Counted from the first letter of the stretch, positions 9,934-28,851 are shown. The stretch is 64,000 bases of DNA from Rhizobium sp. BG4 (GCF_016864575.1 NZ_CP044125.1:248001-312000), one strand, 5' to 3'. The notes: a model not told the origin generated them from the letters alone. Numbers and translations: made by a program.

Positions 9934-9958
9934 CGGCCGCCCCTCTTGGAGGCGGCCG
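9934..9958 (-). terminator. Hairpin just after tuf (tufA copy)
   Basis: CGGCCGCC (9934-9941) and GGCGGCCG (9951-9958) form an 8-bp G+C-only stem with a 9-nt loop, ten bases after the tuf stop codon on the minus strand. The bases after it (ATTCGAT) are not a good U-run, so termination may be partial or Rho-assisted. Confidence 0.5.
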
Positions 9959-9967
9959 TTTCTCTGA

Positions 9968-11143
<1,176 letters not shown>

Positions 11144-11211
11144 TTTCGGCTCTCCATTTTGCTAGGCCCCGAAGGGCGCTAATTCTTGTTATCGGTCAAT
11201 TGGTATTCCGG

Positions 11212-13311
11212 TCACTTCTGACCGGAATACTTTGCCTGGATTTCAGTTGCGACGTTCGACGGGACCGGCGCGTAGTGATCGAAGGTCATCGTGTACTGAG
11301 CACGGCCCTGCGACATGGAGCGCAGGTTATCGACGTACTTGAACATGTTCGCCAGCGGAACGTTGGCGCTGATGACGATCGCGATGCCGCGCTGTTCCTG
11401 GCCCTGAATCTGGCCACGGCGGGAGTTCAGGTCACCGATGACGTCGCCGACGTAATCTTCCGGCGTTACGACTTCGACCTTCATCATCGGCTCGAGGAGC
11501 TGAGCGCCGGCCTTCTTGGCTGCTTCACGGAAGCAGGCACGCGAAGCGATTTCGAACGCCAGGACCGACGAGTCAACGTCGTGGAAGGCACCGTCAACGA
11601 GCGTCGCCTTGACGCCCAGCATCGGGAAGCCAGCCAGCGGACCGGACGACAGAACGCTTTCGATACCCTTCTGAACGCCCGGGATGTATTCCTTCGGAAC
11701 AGCACCGCCGACGATCTTGGATTCGAACTTGAAGTCGTCGCCTTCCGGGTTCGGTTCGAAGATGATCTTGACGCGTGCGAACTGACCGGTACCACCAGAC
11801 TGCTTCTTGTGCGTGTAGTCTTCTTCGTGCTGACGCGTGATCGTTTCACGGTAAGCAACCTGCGGAGCACCGACGTTGGCTTCAACCTTGAACTCGCGAC
11901 GCATACGGTCGACGAGAATGTCGAGGTGAAGTTCGCCCATGCCGGCGATGATCGTCTGGCCGGATTCCTGGTCGGTCTTGACGCGGAAGGACGGGTCTTC
12001 AGCAGCGAGGCGATTGAGCGCGAGGCCCATCTTTTCCTGGTCGCCCTTGGACTTCGGCTCGATCGCGATCTGGATGACCGGCTCCGGGAATTCCATGCGC
12101 TCGAGGATAACCGGCTTCAGCGGATCGCAGAGCGTATCGCCAGTGGTGGTTTCCTTGAGGCCGGCGAGAGCAACGATGTCGCCTGCGAAGGCTTCTTCGA
12201 TGTCTTCACGCGAGTTGGAGTGCATCTGCAGCATACGGCCGACACGCTCGCGCTTGTCCTTGACCGTGTTGATGACGGATACGCCCTTTTCGAGCTTGCC
12301 CGAGTAGATACGAGCGAAGGTAAGCGAACCAACGAAGGGGTCGTTCATGATCTTGAACGCCAGCATCGCGAGCGGCTCGGCGTCGTCAGCGTGACGCTCG
12401 ATTTCGGCTTCGGTCTTGAAGTCGATGCCCTTGATGGCCGGAATGTCGAGCGGCGACGGCAGGTAGTCGACGACGGCGTCGAGGAGCGGCTGAACGCCCT
12501 TGTTCTTGAAGGCGGTGCCGCAGAACATCGGGTGGAACTTGACGTCGATCGTGCCGCGGCGAACCAGGGCGCGGATCTTGTCGTTGTCCGGCATGTCGCC
12601 GTTCAGGTAAGCTTCCATCGCTTCTTCGTCGATCTCGACAACGGTCTCGATCAGCTTTTCGCGATATTCTTCAGCCTTGGCCTTCAGGTCATCCGGGATT
12701 TCGACGACGTCCCACTGGGCGCCGAGCGATTCATCGCGCCAGACGAGAGCGTTCATTTCGATCAGGTCGACGACGCCCTTGAAGTCGCTTTCTGCGCCGA
12801 TCGGCAGCTGCATGACGACAGCCGTTGCGCCGAGACGGGTCTTGATCATCTCGACGGAGCGGTAGAAGTCCGCACCGGTCTTGTCCATCTTGTTGCAGAA
12901 GATCATGCGCGGAACATTGTACTTCTCAGCCTGACGCCAGACGGTTTCCGTCTGCGGCTCAACGCCGGCGTTGGCATCGAGAAGAGCAATAGCACCGTCG
13001 AGAACGCGCAGCGAACGCTCGACTTCGATGGTGAAGTCGACGTGGCCGGGGGTGTCGATGATGTTGAAGCGGCGCATCTTGCCGTCACGGCCCTTCCAGA
13101 AGGTCGTGGTGGCAGCAGACGTGATCGTGATGCCACGCTCCTGCTCCTGCTCCATCCAGTCCATGGTGGCTGCGCCGTCGTGCACTTCGCCGATCTTGTG
13201 CGACTTGCCGGTGTAGTAAAGGATACGCTCGGTCGTCGTCGTCTTGCCGGCGTCGATGTGCGCCATGATACCGAAATTACGGTAGTCTTCGATTTTATAT
13301 TCGCGAGCCAT
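11212..13311 (-). CDS. fusA: Elongation factor G
   Basis: EF-G (699 aa) is the GTPase that drives translocation and, with RRF, ribosome recycling. The G1 loop is [15 protein letters not shown] near residues 17-31. DTPGHVDF and [10 protein letters not shown] follow, and the later domains include the C-terminal [20 protein letters not shown] segment. It lies between rpsG (29 nt upstream) and tuf, the standard str order. Confidence 0.98.
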   Translation of the reverse strand: MAREYKIEDYRNFGIMAHIDAGKTTTTERILYYTGKSHKIGEVHDGAATMDWMEQEQERGITITSAATTTFWKGRDGKMRRFNIIDTPGHVDFTIEVERSLRVLDGAIALLDANAGVEPQTETVWRQAEKYNVPRMIFCNKMDKTGADFYRSVEMIKTRLGATAVVMQLPIGAESDFKGVVDLIEMNALVWRDESLGAQWDVVEIPDDLKAKAEEYREKLIETVVEIDEEAMEAYLNGDMPDNDKIRALVRRGTIDVKFHPMFCGTAFKNKGVQPLLDAVVDYLPSPLDIPAIKGIDFKTEAEIERHADDAEPLAMLAFKIMNDPFVGSLTFARIYSGKLEKGVSVINTVKDKRERVGRMLQMHSNSREDIEEAFAGDIVALAGLKETTTGDTLCDPLKPVILERMEFPEPVIQIAIEPKSKGDQEKMGLALNRLAAEDPSFRVKTDQESGQTIIAGMGELHLDILVDRMRREFKVEANVGAPQVAYRETITRQHEEDYTHKKQSGGTGQFARVKIIFEPNPEGDDFKFESKIVGGAVPKEYIPGVQKGIESVLSSGPLAGFPMLGVKATLVDGAFHDVDSSVLAFEIASRACFREAAKKAGAQLLEPMMKVEVVTPEDYVGDVIGDLNSRRGQIQGQEQRGIAIVISANVPLANMFKYVDNLRSMSQGRAQYTMTFDHYAPVPSNVATEIQAKYSGQK

Positions 13312-13340
13312 AATGGACTGCCTTTCGATACCGTTCGGGA

Positions 13341-13811
13341 TTACCAGCGATAATGCGAGAACGCACGGTTGGCGTCAGCCATCTTGTGCGTGTCTTCGCG
13401 CTTCTTGACCGCGGAACCACGGTTGTTGGATGCGTCGAGAAGCTCGCCCGACAGACGATCGATCATGGTCGTTTCGTTGCGCTTGCGCGCAGCGGTAATC
13501 AGCCAGCGAATAGCAAGGGCCTGGCGGCGCTCAGGGCGGACATCAACCGGAACCTGATAGGTCGCACCACCGACGCGGCGCGAGCGGACTTCGACGTGCG
13601 GGGCAATGTTGTCGAGGGCGGCGTGGAAAACGACCAGCGGCTCCTGCTTGGACTTGCCCTGTACGGAGTCAAATGCGCCGTAAACGATGCTTTCAGCAAC
13701 GGACTTCTTACCATCGAGCATGATGGCATTCATGAACTTCGTGACAACCAGATCGCCGAACTTGGGATCCGGGTTGATTTCACGCTTTTCTGCTCTGTGA
13801 CGTCTGGACAT
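13341..13811 (-). CDS. rpsG: 30S ribosomal protein S7
   Basis: S7 (156 aa) initiates assembly of the 30S head and contacts the E site. It starts [20 protein letters not shown]; the S7 signature is at residues 20-46. In E. coli S7 represses str operon translation. Length matches the short 156-residue form. Confidence 0.97.
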   Translation of the reverse strand: MSRRHRAEKREINPDPKFGDLVVTKFMNAIMLDGKKSVAESIVYGAFDSVQGKSKQEPLVVFHAALDNIAPHVEVRSRRVGGATYQVPVDVRPERRQALAIRWLITAARKRNETTMIDRLSGELLDASNNRGSAVKKREDTHKMADANRAFSHYRW

Positions 13812-13888
13812 ACTTCTCGTCTCTTAATTGTTAGGGCGCTCAACCACGCGGAGAACCTCGCGCAGCGCCGGGGATTTCAAAACCGAAA

Positions 13889-14260
13889 TTACTTCGGACG
13901 CTTCGCACCGTACTTCGAACGGCGCTGCTTGCGGTTCTTGACACCCTGGGTATCGAGAACGCCGCGGATGATGTGGTAACGAACACCCGGCAAGTCCTTG
14001 ACGCGGCCGCCACGGATCATGACGACAGAGTGTTCCTGCAGATTGTGACCTTCGCCCGGGATATAGCCGATGACTTCGAAGCCATTGGTCAGGCGGATCT
14101 TGGCGACCTTACGGAGAGCCGAGTTCGGCTTCTTCGGGGTCGTGGTGTAGACGCGGGTGCAGACGCCGCGCTTCTGCGGGTTTTCCTGCAGAGCAGGAAC
14201 CTTATTGCGCTTTACGTTCGCCTGACGCGGCTTGCGGATAAGCTGGTTTACGGTAGGCAT
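13889..14260 (-). CDS. rpsL: 30S ribosomal protein S12
   Basis: S12 (123 aa) monitors codon-anticodon pairing in the decoding centre. It starts [20 protein letters not shown]. Lysine 43 in the [13 protein letters not shown] loop is the wild-type residue associated with streptomycin sensitivity. It is the first gene of the str operon, with rpsG 77 nt downstream. Confidence 0.98.
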   Translation of the reverse strand: MPTVNQLIRKPRQANVKRNKVPALQENPQKRGVCTRVYTTTPKKPNSALRKVAKIRLTNGFEVIGYIPGEGHNLQEHSVVMIRGGRVKDLPGVRYHIIRGVLDTQGVKNRKQRRSKYGAKRPK

Positions 14261-14520
14261 TCAACCATCCCTTACGTTAATCTGTACCCTTTCGGGCGTA
14301 AATCGCGCCGTCTCCGGCAAGATCACACGCTAGTCTCAATGCGCAAAACGTGGCCCGATCCGCTTTCGCAGATGGACCACCGAGGGCAGAGGACGCAAAA
14401 GACATGCGTCATGCGTGCAGGCATCATATCTTCAACGTGCGTTTCGAACCTTGTTTGAGGAGAACTCCAGGGCAAGGCGCCCCAGAAAGCCATGCCTCAC
14501 ATGGGTTCCGATGGCGCGGG
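14261..14520 (-). promoter_or_regulatory. Long untranslated leader of the str operon
   Basis: About 255 nt separate the promoter candidate at 14521-14549 from the rpsL start. I found no convincing open reading frame on either strand and no obvious riboswitch. The length suggests a regulatory leader, but nothing specific can be shown. Confidence 0.3.
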
Positions 14521-14549
14521 TACTACTGGTTTCCCTCACCTACGTCAAG
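14521..14549 (-). promoter_or_regulatory. Candidate str-operon promoter
   Basis: On the minus strand a perfect CTTGAC (14549-14544) is separated by exactly 17 nt from GTAGTA (14526-14521); one base further gives TAGTAC. CTTGAC with 17-nt spacing is the preferred sigma-70 form in rhizobia. The -10 is weaker. Confidence 0.45.
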
Positions 14550-14756
14550 GCCGCGCCGGAAATAATCTTTAACGGAATGCCTTGAAATGCCGGGCTATCG
14601 CCCTCTTTGCAGGGGTTCCGGCGGAATTTTGAAGCACCCGGCCAAGTTCAACTTGGGGCCGACATGAAAAGCCGCTAAGGAATCGGCGATTGCAAGCGAA
14701 ATCCGCTGAGAGCGGATTCGTATTTTCGAATCGTCACGTACCCGAAGGACATGAGC

Positions 14757-15050
14757 ATGATCGCGAGCCCAGACAATGACAACAATTCCGAAGGCCCGAT
14801 GATCTTCATCATCATCGGCAAGGGCTACGAGACGGATGGCAGCGAAGGCGTCGACCTGCACGTCATGCTGAAGGCCGCCGACGACGACAGCGCGGTGCGC
14901 GAGGCGCTCAACGCGCTCGCCGAAGAAGGCTTCATCGAAGCCGACCTCGACCAGATCGGCATGCTGACCGAAGTGCCGGAAGAAGAGCCGCACGCCTCGG
15001 CCTATCAGGGCGCCCTCGAGGGCGAAGTCTCGATCATCCGCTTCAGCTGA
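14757..15050 (+). CDS. Small acidic protein of unknown function
   Basis: A 97-residue acidic soluble protein without recognisable domain. It has a hydrophobic strand near the N-terminus (GPMIFIIIGKGYETD) followed by an amphipathic acidic region (DDDSAVREALNALAEEGF). I chose the ATG at 14757 because GAAGGA ends 7 nt before it. The ATG at 14751 has only one base between it and that ribosome binding site. It is the first gene of a four-gene plus-strand block between the str and rpoBC operons and lies 4 nt before the Nudix gene, so the two are probably co-translated. Function unknown. Confidence 0.7.
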   Translation: MIASPDNDNNSEGPMIFIIIGKGYETDGSEGVDLHVMLKAADDDSAVREALNALAEEGFIEADLDQIGMLTEVPEEEPHASAYQGALEGEVSIIRFS

Positions 15051-15054
15051 TGCC

Positions 15055-15486
15055 ATGGTGCCGGACGCACATAAGGTCCTGATCTATGCGACCTGGCGCG
15101 GCCGGCTTCTTGTATTCGACGAGCCGGACTTTCCTGAGATCGAGTTTCAGGTACCTGGCGGAACAGTTAAACCCGGCGAAGCAACAGCCACCGCGGCGCT
15201 TCGCGAGTTCACGGAAGAAACCGGCCTAAAGCCCAACCGCCCTCTCCTGCCTCTGGCTATCGATGAGTACCGCTTCAATCGCGAAAACCGAAGCATCTGG
15301 CATCGGCGTCATTATTATACCGTAGCTCTACTCGGAACCTATCCCGAAAGCTGGCTTCATCACGAGCTGACGCCATTCGACGGTGGACCGCCGATCGTCT
15401 TTCGATTCCGCTGGCTGGAAATCGCCGAGGCCCGGACAAAGCTTGGCTATGGAATGGCGCATTGCCTCCACCGCCTCGGCGGCTAA
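15055..15486 (+). CDS. Nudix family hydrolase
   Basis: A 143-residue protein likely to hydrolyse a nucleoside diphosphate linked to another group. The Nudix box (G-x5-E-x7-REUxEExGU) is complete at residues 36-58: GTVKPGE, seven residues, then REFTEETGL. No substrate-specificity motif is evident, so the substrate is unknown. It directly follows the small acidic gene. Confidence 0.9.
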   Translation: MVPDAHKVLIYATWRGRLLVFDEPDFPEIEFQVPGGTVKPGEATATAALREFTEETGLKPNRPLLPLAIDEYRFNRENRSIWHRRHYYTVALLGTYPESWLHHELTPFDGGPPIVFRFRWLEIAEARTKLGYGMAHCLHRLGG

Positions 15487-15600
15487 TGCGATCACCGCAC
15501 CGCGGCCAATATGCCGCAGCCTCTGACACCGTTCTGTCATCTTCGCCAAACAATCCTCGGCTACCCGCGGGGTGCATTATTGCCCCCAAGGAGTCTCCCG

Positions 15601-16311
15601 ATGCGTTCCATTTCCAAATTCGTTGCTTTCGGCCTCGCGGCCGCGATTGCCTTTTCGGCCCCGGCCTTTGCCGAAGAGAAGGCCAAGCCCTTTACCGACA
15701 ATACCGAAGTCAACCTTTTGAACCTGCTGCCGCCGCCGCCGGCCAACGATTCCGCCAAGACCAAGGCCGAGATCGGCGAACTCCTGAAGATCCAGGTGAC
15801 GCGCACGCCCGAGATGGAAGCCCGCGCGGTTGCCGATGCCGAGGAGAATGTCTGGCGCTATGCCGACGTGATCGACAATCCGAAGTTCACCAAGGAGAAC
15901 CTGCCGAAGTTCTCCGCCTTCTTCGACCGCATCGTCGAGACCGAAGCCGCCGTCGTCGACCCGGCCAAGGACGTCTGGAAGCGCACCCGCCCTCACCTCC
16001 TCTATCCGGATCTCGTCAAGCCGGTCGTTCCGCTCTCCAAGTCCGGTTCCTATCCGTCGGGCCACACGACGCTCGGCACGCTGATGGGCGTCGTTCTCTC
16101 CAACATGGTTCCGGAGAAGAAGGACGCGATCATGGCGCGCGCCTGGGAATACGGCTGGAACCGCGTGATCGGCGGCATCCATTACCCAACCGATATCGAA
16201 GCTGGCCGCATTGCCGGTATCGCGACGGCACAGACGATCATGCAGCATGATGACTACAAGGCGGAATACGAAGCCGCCCGCACCGAGCTGCGGACCGTTC
16301 TCGGCATGTGA
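15601..16311 (+). CDS. Secreted class A (PAP2-type) acid phosphatase
   Basis: Predicted periplasmic non-specific acid phosphatase, 236 aa. It has an N-terminal signal peptide with cleavage likely after PAFA (about residue 22). The PAP2 catalytic pieces are visible: KRTRPHLL, GSYPSGHT near residue 150 (the class A signature), and GWNRVIGGIHYPTDIEAGR with the catalytic arginine, histidine and aspartate. The start at 15601 is set by AAGGAG 7 nt upstream. Transcription probably ends at the hairpin at 16332-16359. Confidence 0.92.
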   Translation: MRSISKFVAFGLAAAIAFSAPAFAEEKAKPFTDNTEVNLLNLLPPPPANDSAKTKAEIGELLKIQVTRTPEMEARAVADAEENVWRYADVIDNPKFTKENLPKFSAFFDRIVETEAAVVDPAKDVWKRTRPHLLYPDLVKPVVPLSKSGSYPSGHTTLGTLMGVVLSNMVPEKKDAIMARAWEYGWNRVIGGIHYPTDIEAGRIAGIATAQTIMQHDDYKAEYEAARTELRTVLGM

Positions 16312-16331
16312 TATCGCCAGCATATGATCTG

Positions 16332-16359
16332 AAGGCCGCGGCGAAAGCTGCGGCCTTTT
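16332..16359 (+). terminator. Intrinsic terminator after the acid phosphatase
   Basis: AAGGCCGCGGC and GCTGCGGCCTT form an 11-bp stem (one G-U) closed by a GAAA tetraloop and followed by TTTTGCTTT. This is a textbook plus-strand terminator 20 nt after the stop codon. Confidence 0.85.
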
Positions 16360-16442
16360 GCTTTGCTGAAATCTGACGAGCTGAACTTTTCGGCGCCCTT
16401 GCCGTTCACCGGAGACATTTGCACTGTCCTGGGGAGGCACCG

Positions 16443-16646
16443 ATGGCTCAATGCGAATATTGCGAGCGGGAGATCCCGCCGGGCCTGCTGATCTGCCCAC
16501 AATGCGGGCAGCGGCCGCCCGGCGATGAGGAGCGAAAGCGGCGGATGAAGCGGATCTCCGTCGTCATCGGCATCACCGGCGTCTTCATGCTGCTGCTTCT
16601 ACTGCGCGATGCAGCCATGCGCGGGACGATCCCGCACTTTTCCTAA
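16443..16646 (+). CDS. Zinc-ribbon single-pass membrane protein
   Basis: A 67-residue protein of unknown role. The N-terminus has two CxxC knuckles (CEYCEREIPPGLLICPQCG, residues 4-22), predicting a zinc ribbon. A basic linker and one transmembrane helix (VVIGITGVFMLLLLL, about 40-54) follow. The ATG at 16443 has GGGGAGG about 6 nt upstream. It converges on rpoC, and the two are separated by a bidirectional terminator. Confidence 0.72.
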   Translation: MAQCEYCEREIPPGLLICPQCGQRPPGDEERKRRMKRISVVIGITGVFMLLLLLRDAAMRGTIPHFS

Positions 16647-16655
16647 GCCCTAAAA

Positions 16656-16688
16656 GAAAAACCGCCCGGATTGCTCCGGGCGGTTTTC
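16656..16688. terminator. Bidirectional terminator between the zinc-ribbon gene and rpoC
   Basis: AAAACCGCCCGG and CCGGGCGGTTTT form a 12-bp perfect inverted repeat with a 6-nt loop (ATTGCT). Because the arms carry A and T runs, it works for either strand. It ends the plus-strand block and the rpoBC operon. Confidence 0.88.
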
Positions 16689-16709
16689 GATTTCCAAGAC
16701 GCTGGTCGC

Positions 16710-20921
<4,212 letters not shown>

Positions 20922-21072
20922 GCCTGTCTCCTTCATGGGCGGATGCGCCCTTAGCTTGCGATCGACGGCGGCAAATCCCGGGAGCCGCGCCAACGCTCAA
21001 AACGACAATAACCGCAGAATGCGGCGAAATCGTCCCTGCCCGGCCAACACGTTACGGGGCCAGAGCGGGAAC

Positions 21073-21099
21073 GGTGTGCGCTGATTTACAGCGCACACC
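21073..21099 (-). other. Perfect hairpin in the rpoB-rpoC spacer
   Basis: GGTGTGCGCTG (21073-21083) and CAGCGCACACC (21089-21099) form an 11-bp perfect stem with a 5-nt A/T loop, 11 nt after the rpoB stop codon. No U-run follows on the minus-strand transcript, so processing or 3'-end protection is more likely than termination. Confidence 0.5.
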
Positions 21100-21110
21100 C
21101 TATCAGATGG

Positions 21111-25250
<4,140 letters not shown>

Positions 25251-25411
25251 CGTCGCTCCTTCAAAAATTGCATCCGGGCCTGCAACGGACGGGAACCGAT
25301 GGCCAGTCGACCCCGTCAACCAATGGGTTGGTTCAATCTCGTCTCACTTCCCGAAACAAGAGGCCGGATTGCCTTCATGCTGCGGTTCGAGACCATCCTC
25401 TTGAAGAACCC

Positions 25412-25449
25412 ATTACCCAAAAGCCGTTTTCACGCGGCTTTTGGGTAAT
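25412..25449 (-). other. 15-bp hairpin between rplL and rpoB (attenuator or processing site)
   Basis: ATTACCCAAAAGCCG (25412-25426) and CGGCTTTTGGGTAAT (25435-25449) form a perfect 15-bp stem with an 8-nt loop. In E. coli the same spacer holds a partial terminator and an RNase III site that set the ratio of ribosomal protein to polymerase. Here no U-run follows, so a double-strand cleavage site is the better reading. Confidence 0.55.
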
Positions 25450-25511
25450 TTGTTCAGGAAAACGGCAAATGGGAGACGGTAAACATACCGCCTCCCAGAT
25501 GCAGTTCAAGA

Positions 25512-25892
25512 TTACTTGACGTCGGCCTTTGCGCCAGCGTCTTCAAGCTTCTTCTTGATGTCGGCAGCTTCAGCCTTGGAAACGCCTTCCTTGACAGCCT
25601 TCGGAGCGCCTTCGACGAGGTCCTTGGCTTCCTTCAGGCCGAGGCCGGTGATGCCGCGGACTTCCTTGATGACGTTGATCTTGTTGGCGCCAGCGTCAAC
25701 CAGGATAACGTCGAACTCGGTCTTTTCTTCTTCAGCCGGAGCTGCAGCGCCACCAGCGCCACCAGCAGCAGCAACTGCTACCGGAGCAGCAGCAGAAACG
25801 CCCCACTTTTCTTCGAGCATCTTGGAAAGCTCAGCAGCTTCCAGGACGGTCAGAGCAGAGAGGTCTTCAACGATCTTTACGAGATCAGCCAT
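25512..25892 (-). CDS. rplL: 50S ribosomal protein L7/L12
   Basis: L7/L12 (126 aa) forms the flexible stalk that recruits translation GTPases. The N-terminal dimerisation helix ([20 protein letters not shown]) is followed by an alanine/glycine/proline-rich hinge (about 35-55). The globular domain contains the factor-binding [20 protein letters not shown] stretch. It is 58 nt downstream of rplJ. Confidence 0.98.
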   Translation of the reverse strand: MADLVKIVEDLSALTVLEAAELSKMLEEKWGVSAAAPVAVAAAGGAGGAAAPAEEEKTEFDVILVDAGANKINVIKEVRGITGLGLKEAKDLVEGAPKAVKEGVSKAEAADIKKKLEDAGAKADVK

Positions 25893-25950
25893 GTTATCAG
25901 TTCCTTTTGTTCGGTTCGAACCGGTGTTTTATAAACAGCAAAAAACCGCC

Positions 25951-26469
25951 TTATGCGGCTTCGTCCTTCTTGGCGTAAGCCGAGAACACGCGAGCAAGCT
26001 GGCTTGCCGGTGCTGCAACAACGCCTGCGATGCGGGTAGCCGGGGTCTGAATCATACCGACCAGCTTTGCACGCAGTTCGTCCAACGACGGCAGGGTCGC
26101 AAGCGACTTGACTGCATCGGCGTTGAGCGTGGTTGTTCCCATGGCGCCGCCCAAAACAACGATCTTATCGTTGGTCTTGGCGAAATCCACGACGACTTTC
26201 GGAGCGGTGATCGGGTCATTGCTGTATGCAATGAGCGTCTGACCGGTGAAGAGATTGGAAATCCCTTCCGCTTCCGTACCCTGAAGGGCGATCTTGGCCA
26301 GGCGGTTCTTCGCGACTTTGACGGTACCGCCAGCTGCGCGCATCTTCGAACGGAAGTCGTTCATCTGCGCGACTGTAGCACCAGCATAGTGGGCCACGAC
26401 AACCGAGCCCGAAGCCTTGAAGACTTCGTTCAGTTCCGTGACGAATTCGCGTTTTTCCGCTCTTTCCAC
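25951..26469 (-). CDS. rplJ: 50S ribosomal protein L10
   Basis: L10 (172 aa) anchors L7/L12 dimers to the 50S stalk base. It starts [20 protein letters not shown] and ends with the alanine-rich C-terminal helix that binds L12. With L12 it represses its own operon in many bacteria through a leader RNA. A 323-nt leader lies upstream. Its stop codon falls inside a small hairpin followed by TTTTTT (25940-25958). Confidence 0.97.
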   Translation of the reverse strand: MERAEKREFVTELNEVFKASGSVVVAHYAGATVAQMNDFRSKMRAAGGTVKVAKNRLAKIALQGTEAEGISNLFTGQTLIAYSNDPITAPKVVVDFAKTNDKIVVLGGAMGTTTLNADAVKSLATLPSLDELRAKLVGMIQTPATRIAGVVAAPASQLARVFSAYAKKDEAA

Positions 26470-26792
26470 TGCCTATCTCCAGTTGGCAGGACCTGTAAGG
26501 CCCTACCGGGTTGCCTTTTGCCTCCCGGAATCAATTGCGATCCCAAGCGACGCTTGAGGATCCTGTCCCCTCGCGCTTCGCGCCAGAAAAGGCCGAAGGC
26601 ACAAGGCATCCAAGGCTCGAACCGGATCAATGAAGCGAACTTCAGAAATTCGGGTCTTACCCGTCTCATGCAGGCCAAGTGATTAAGGGAAAACCACCTG
26701 CAATCTCGGACAGGATTCCGGATTTCTCCGGAATATCCCGGCCCCTTGCGAGGCCGGAATTCTTGCTGCCGGGCAAAAGCCCGGCAAATTCA
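26470..26792 (-). promoter_or_regulatory. rplA-rplJ spacer with three tandem hairpins and probable L10 leader
   Basis: Three stems follow one another on the minus transcript: TGCCGGGC/GCCCGGCA (26786-26767, 4-nt loop), CCGGCC/GGCCGG (26757-26738) and ATTCCGGA/TCCGGAAT (26734-26715, 4-nt loop). Closer to rplJ, the purine-rich stretch AGGCAAAAGGCAACCCGG followed by GGGCCTTACAGG (26521-26480 region) resembles L10-leader RNA. That assignment is inference. Confidence 0.45.
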
Positions 26793-27491
26793 CTAGGCGG
26801 CCGGAGCCGTGACCGAGCCAACCTCGATCTTGACGCCCGGACCCATGGTCGAAGAGATCGCTACGCGCTTGACGTAGTTACCCTTGGCGCCGGCCGGCTT
26901 TGCCTTGATGACGGCGTCAGCGAAGGCGCGGATGTTTTCTTCCAGAGCCTTGGCATCGAAGGATGCCTTGCCGATGCCGGCGTGTACGATACCGGCCTTT
27001 TCGACGCGGAATTCAACGGCGCCGCCCTTGGAAGCCTTGACGGCACCCGTGACGTCCATCGTTACCGTGCCAACCTTCGGGTTCGGCATCATGCCGCGCG
27101 GGCCGAGAACCTTACCGAGACGGCCGACGAGCGGCATCATGTCGGGGGTCGCGATGACGCGGTCGAAATCGATCTTGCCGCCCTGGACGATGTCGACCAG
27201 GTCTTCGGCGCCGACGATGTCTGCGCCTGCAGCCTTGGCTTCGTCAGCCTTGGCGCCGCGGGCGAAAACAGCGACGCGAACGTCGCGGCCGGTGCCGTTC
27301 GGCAGGTTGACGACGCCGCGGACCATCTGGTCGGCGTGGCGCGGGTCAACGCCGAGGTTCATCGAGATTTCGATGGTCTCGTCGAACTTGGCGACAGCAC
27401 GCTCCTTGACCATGCCGATGGCGAGGCCGAGTGCGTAGAGCTTCGTGGGATCAACACCTTCGTTGATCTTCTTGGTGCGCTTGCCTGACAT
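26793..27491 (-). CDS. rplA: 50S ribosomal protein L1
   Basis: L1 (232 aa) forms the mobile stalk at the E site. It starts [20 protein letters not shown]. The signature in the middle, around [20 protein letters not shown] (about 125-145), is intact. It lies 4 nt downstream of rplK. In E. coli L1 represses this gene pair. Confidence 0.98.
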   Translation of the reverse strand: MSGKRTKKINEGVDPTKLYALGLAIGMVKERAVAKFDETIEISMNLGVDPRHADQMVRGVVNLPNGTGRDVRVAVFARGAKADEAKAAGADIVGAEDLVDIVQGGKIDFDRVIATPDMMPLVGRLGKVLGPRGMMPNPKVGTVTMDVTGAVKASKGGAVEFRVEKAGIVHAGIGKASFDAKALEENIRAFADAVIKAKPAGAKGNYVKRVAISSTMGPGVKIEVGSVTAPAA

Positions 27492-27495
27492 GGTC

Positions 27496-27927
27496 TTAAC
27501 CTACCACTTCCAGGCCCATGGCGCGGGCAGAGCCCTCAATCATCGCCATTGCACCTTCGATATCTGCTGCGTTCAGATCCTTCATCTTGGCTTCGGCGAT
27601 CGACTTGATCTGAGCCTTGGTGAGCTTGCCGGCGTTGGCGCCCTTGCCAGGCGTCTTCGAACCGGACTGGATCTTCGCTTCCTTCTTCAGGAAGTAGCTG
27701 ACCGGCGGCTGCTTCATGATGAAGGTGAAGGACTTGTCCTGGTAATAGGTGATGACGACCGGGATCGGCATACCCTTTTCCATTTCCTGCGTAGCCGCGT
27801 TGAACGACTTGCAGAATTCCATGATGTTAATGCCACGCTGACCAAGCGCCGGGCCGATCGGCGGGGACGGGTTAGCCGATCCTGCCTTGACCTGAAGCTT
27901 GAGCTGGCCTGCAACTTTCTTAGCCAT
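27496..27927 (-). CDS. rplK: 50S ribosomal protein L11
   Basis: L11 (143 aa) shapes the GTPase-associated centre and is needed for RelA activation. It contains the proline-rich N-terminal switch [20 protein letters not shown] (about 11-30) and the C-terminal GTARSMG-like motif, here [10 protein letters not shown]. The 175-nt spacer to nusG contains small stems such as GCCGG/CCGGC (27971-27986), a possible L1-responsive leader. Confidence 0.98.
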   Translation of the reverse strand: MAKKVAGQLKLQVKAGSANPSPPIGPALGQRGINIMEFCKSFNAATQEMEKGMPIPVVITYYQDKSFTFIMKQPPVSYFLKKEAKIQSGSKTPGKGANAGKLTKAQIKSIAEAKMKDLNAADIEGAMAMIEGSARAMGLEVVG

Positions 27928-28102
27928 ATCTCTCTGCCTTTCACTGACGGCCGGTTGCCCGGCCCTTGATGCCGGATTGCTCCGGCGGCTGCGGTTGCGT
28001 GGTTCGGATAATTGAGACCCGGCTAAGGCCCCTCACCTTCCACGCGCTGCGGCTTTCGCCGCCCGAAGGCCAGCCCCAAGGACCAGCCTCCGATTCTTGA
28101 AA

Positions 28103-28633
28103 TCAGACCTTCTCGACCTGACCGTATTCCAGCTCGACGGGCGTCGCGCGGCCGAAGATCGATACTTCCACCTTCAGGCGCGAACGCTCTTCGTCCACAT
28201 CCTGAACCGTGCCGTTAAACGAGGCGAACGGACCATCGGAAACCCGAACCTGCTCGCCGATCTCGAAGCTGACCGAGGCCTTCGGACGTTCGACACCTTC
28301 CTGGACCTGACCGAGAATGCGCTCGGCTTCGGAGTCCGGGATCGGAACCGGCTTGTTGTCGGAACCGAGGAAGCCCGTGACCTTCGGCGTGTTCTTGATC
28401 AGGTGGTAGGCTTCGTCGGTCAGGTTCGCGCGAACCATAACGTAGCCCGGGAAGAACTTGCGCTCGCTGTCGACCTTGCGGCCGCGGCGCACTTCAACCA
28501 CCTTCTCGGTCGGCACAAGGATCTTTTCGAACAGGTGCTCAAGCCCCTTCTGGCGAGCCTTGTTCTCGATGTCCTCGGCAACCTTCTTTTCAAAATTCGA
28601 ATACGCGTGGACGATGTACCAACGTGCCGCCAT
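28103..28633 (-). CDS. nusG: Transcription termination/antitermination factor NusG
   Basis: NusG (176 aa) binds RNA polymerase through its N-terminal domain, and Rho or S10 through its C-terminal KOW domain. It begins MAARWYIVHAYSNFEKKVAE. The NGN domain contains KKFFPGYV-like sequence (RKFFPGYVMVRANLTDEAYH), and the KOW motif is GEQVRVSDGPFASFNGTVQD near 118-137. It lies 17 nt after secE. Confidence 0.97.
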   Translation of the reverse strand: MAARWYIVHAYSNFEKKVAEDIENKARQKGLEHLFEKILVPTEKVVEVRRGRKVDSERKFFPGYVMVRANLTDEAYHLIKNTPKVTGFLGSDNKPVPIPDSEAERILGQVQEGVERPKASVSFEIGEQVRVSDGPFASFNGTVQDVDEERSRLKVEVSIFGRATPVELEYGQVEKV

Positions 28634-28650
28634 CTTTTATCTCCACCCGA

Positions 28651-28851
28651 TCAGTTGCTGACGTTGAGCACGAAGCTCAGAAGCCAGCTGATCAGCTGGT
28701 CGGCAGCAAAGAAAAACAGCGCGGCAAAAACCACCATTACCAGAACCATGATCGTCGAGATCATCGTCTCACGGCGCGACGGCCAAGTGATCTTCGCCGT
28801 CTCGGAGCGAACCTGCCGGAGAAACGCTAGTGGATTGGATTTGGATGCCAT
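28651..28851 (-). CDS. secE: Preprotein translocase subunit SecE
   Basis: SecE (66 aa) clamps SecY in the inner membrane. It is the short single-span form, with the amphipathic segment FLRQVRSETAKITWPSRRET preceding one transmembrane helix (about 30-60). The ATG at 28851 (MASKSNPLAF) was chosen over one 15 nt upstream because it gives the family N-terminus. secE and nusG are usually preceded by tRNA-Trp; here two glycosyltransferase genes intervene. Confidence 0.93.
   Translation of the reverse strand: MASKSNPLAFLRQVRSETAKITWPSRRETMISTIMVLVMVVFAALFFFAADQLISWLLSFVLNVSN

Noticed and set aside
25412..25449. Intrinsic terminator after rplL
   Set aside because: The stem is strong but no T-run follows on the minus strand, and rpoB must be expressed beyond it.
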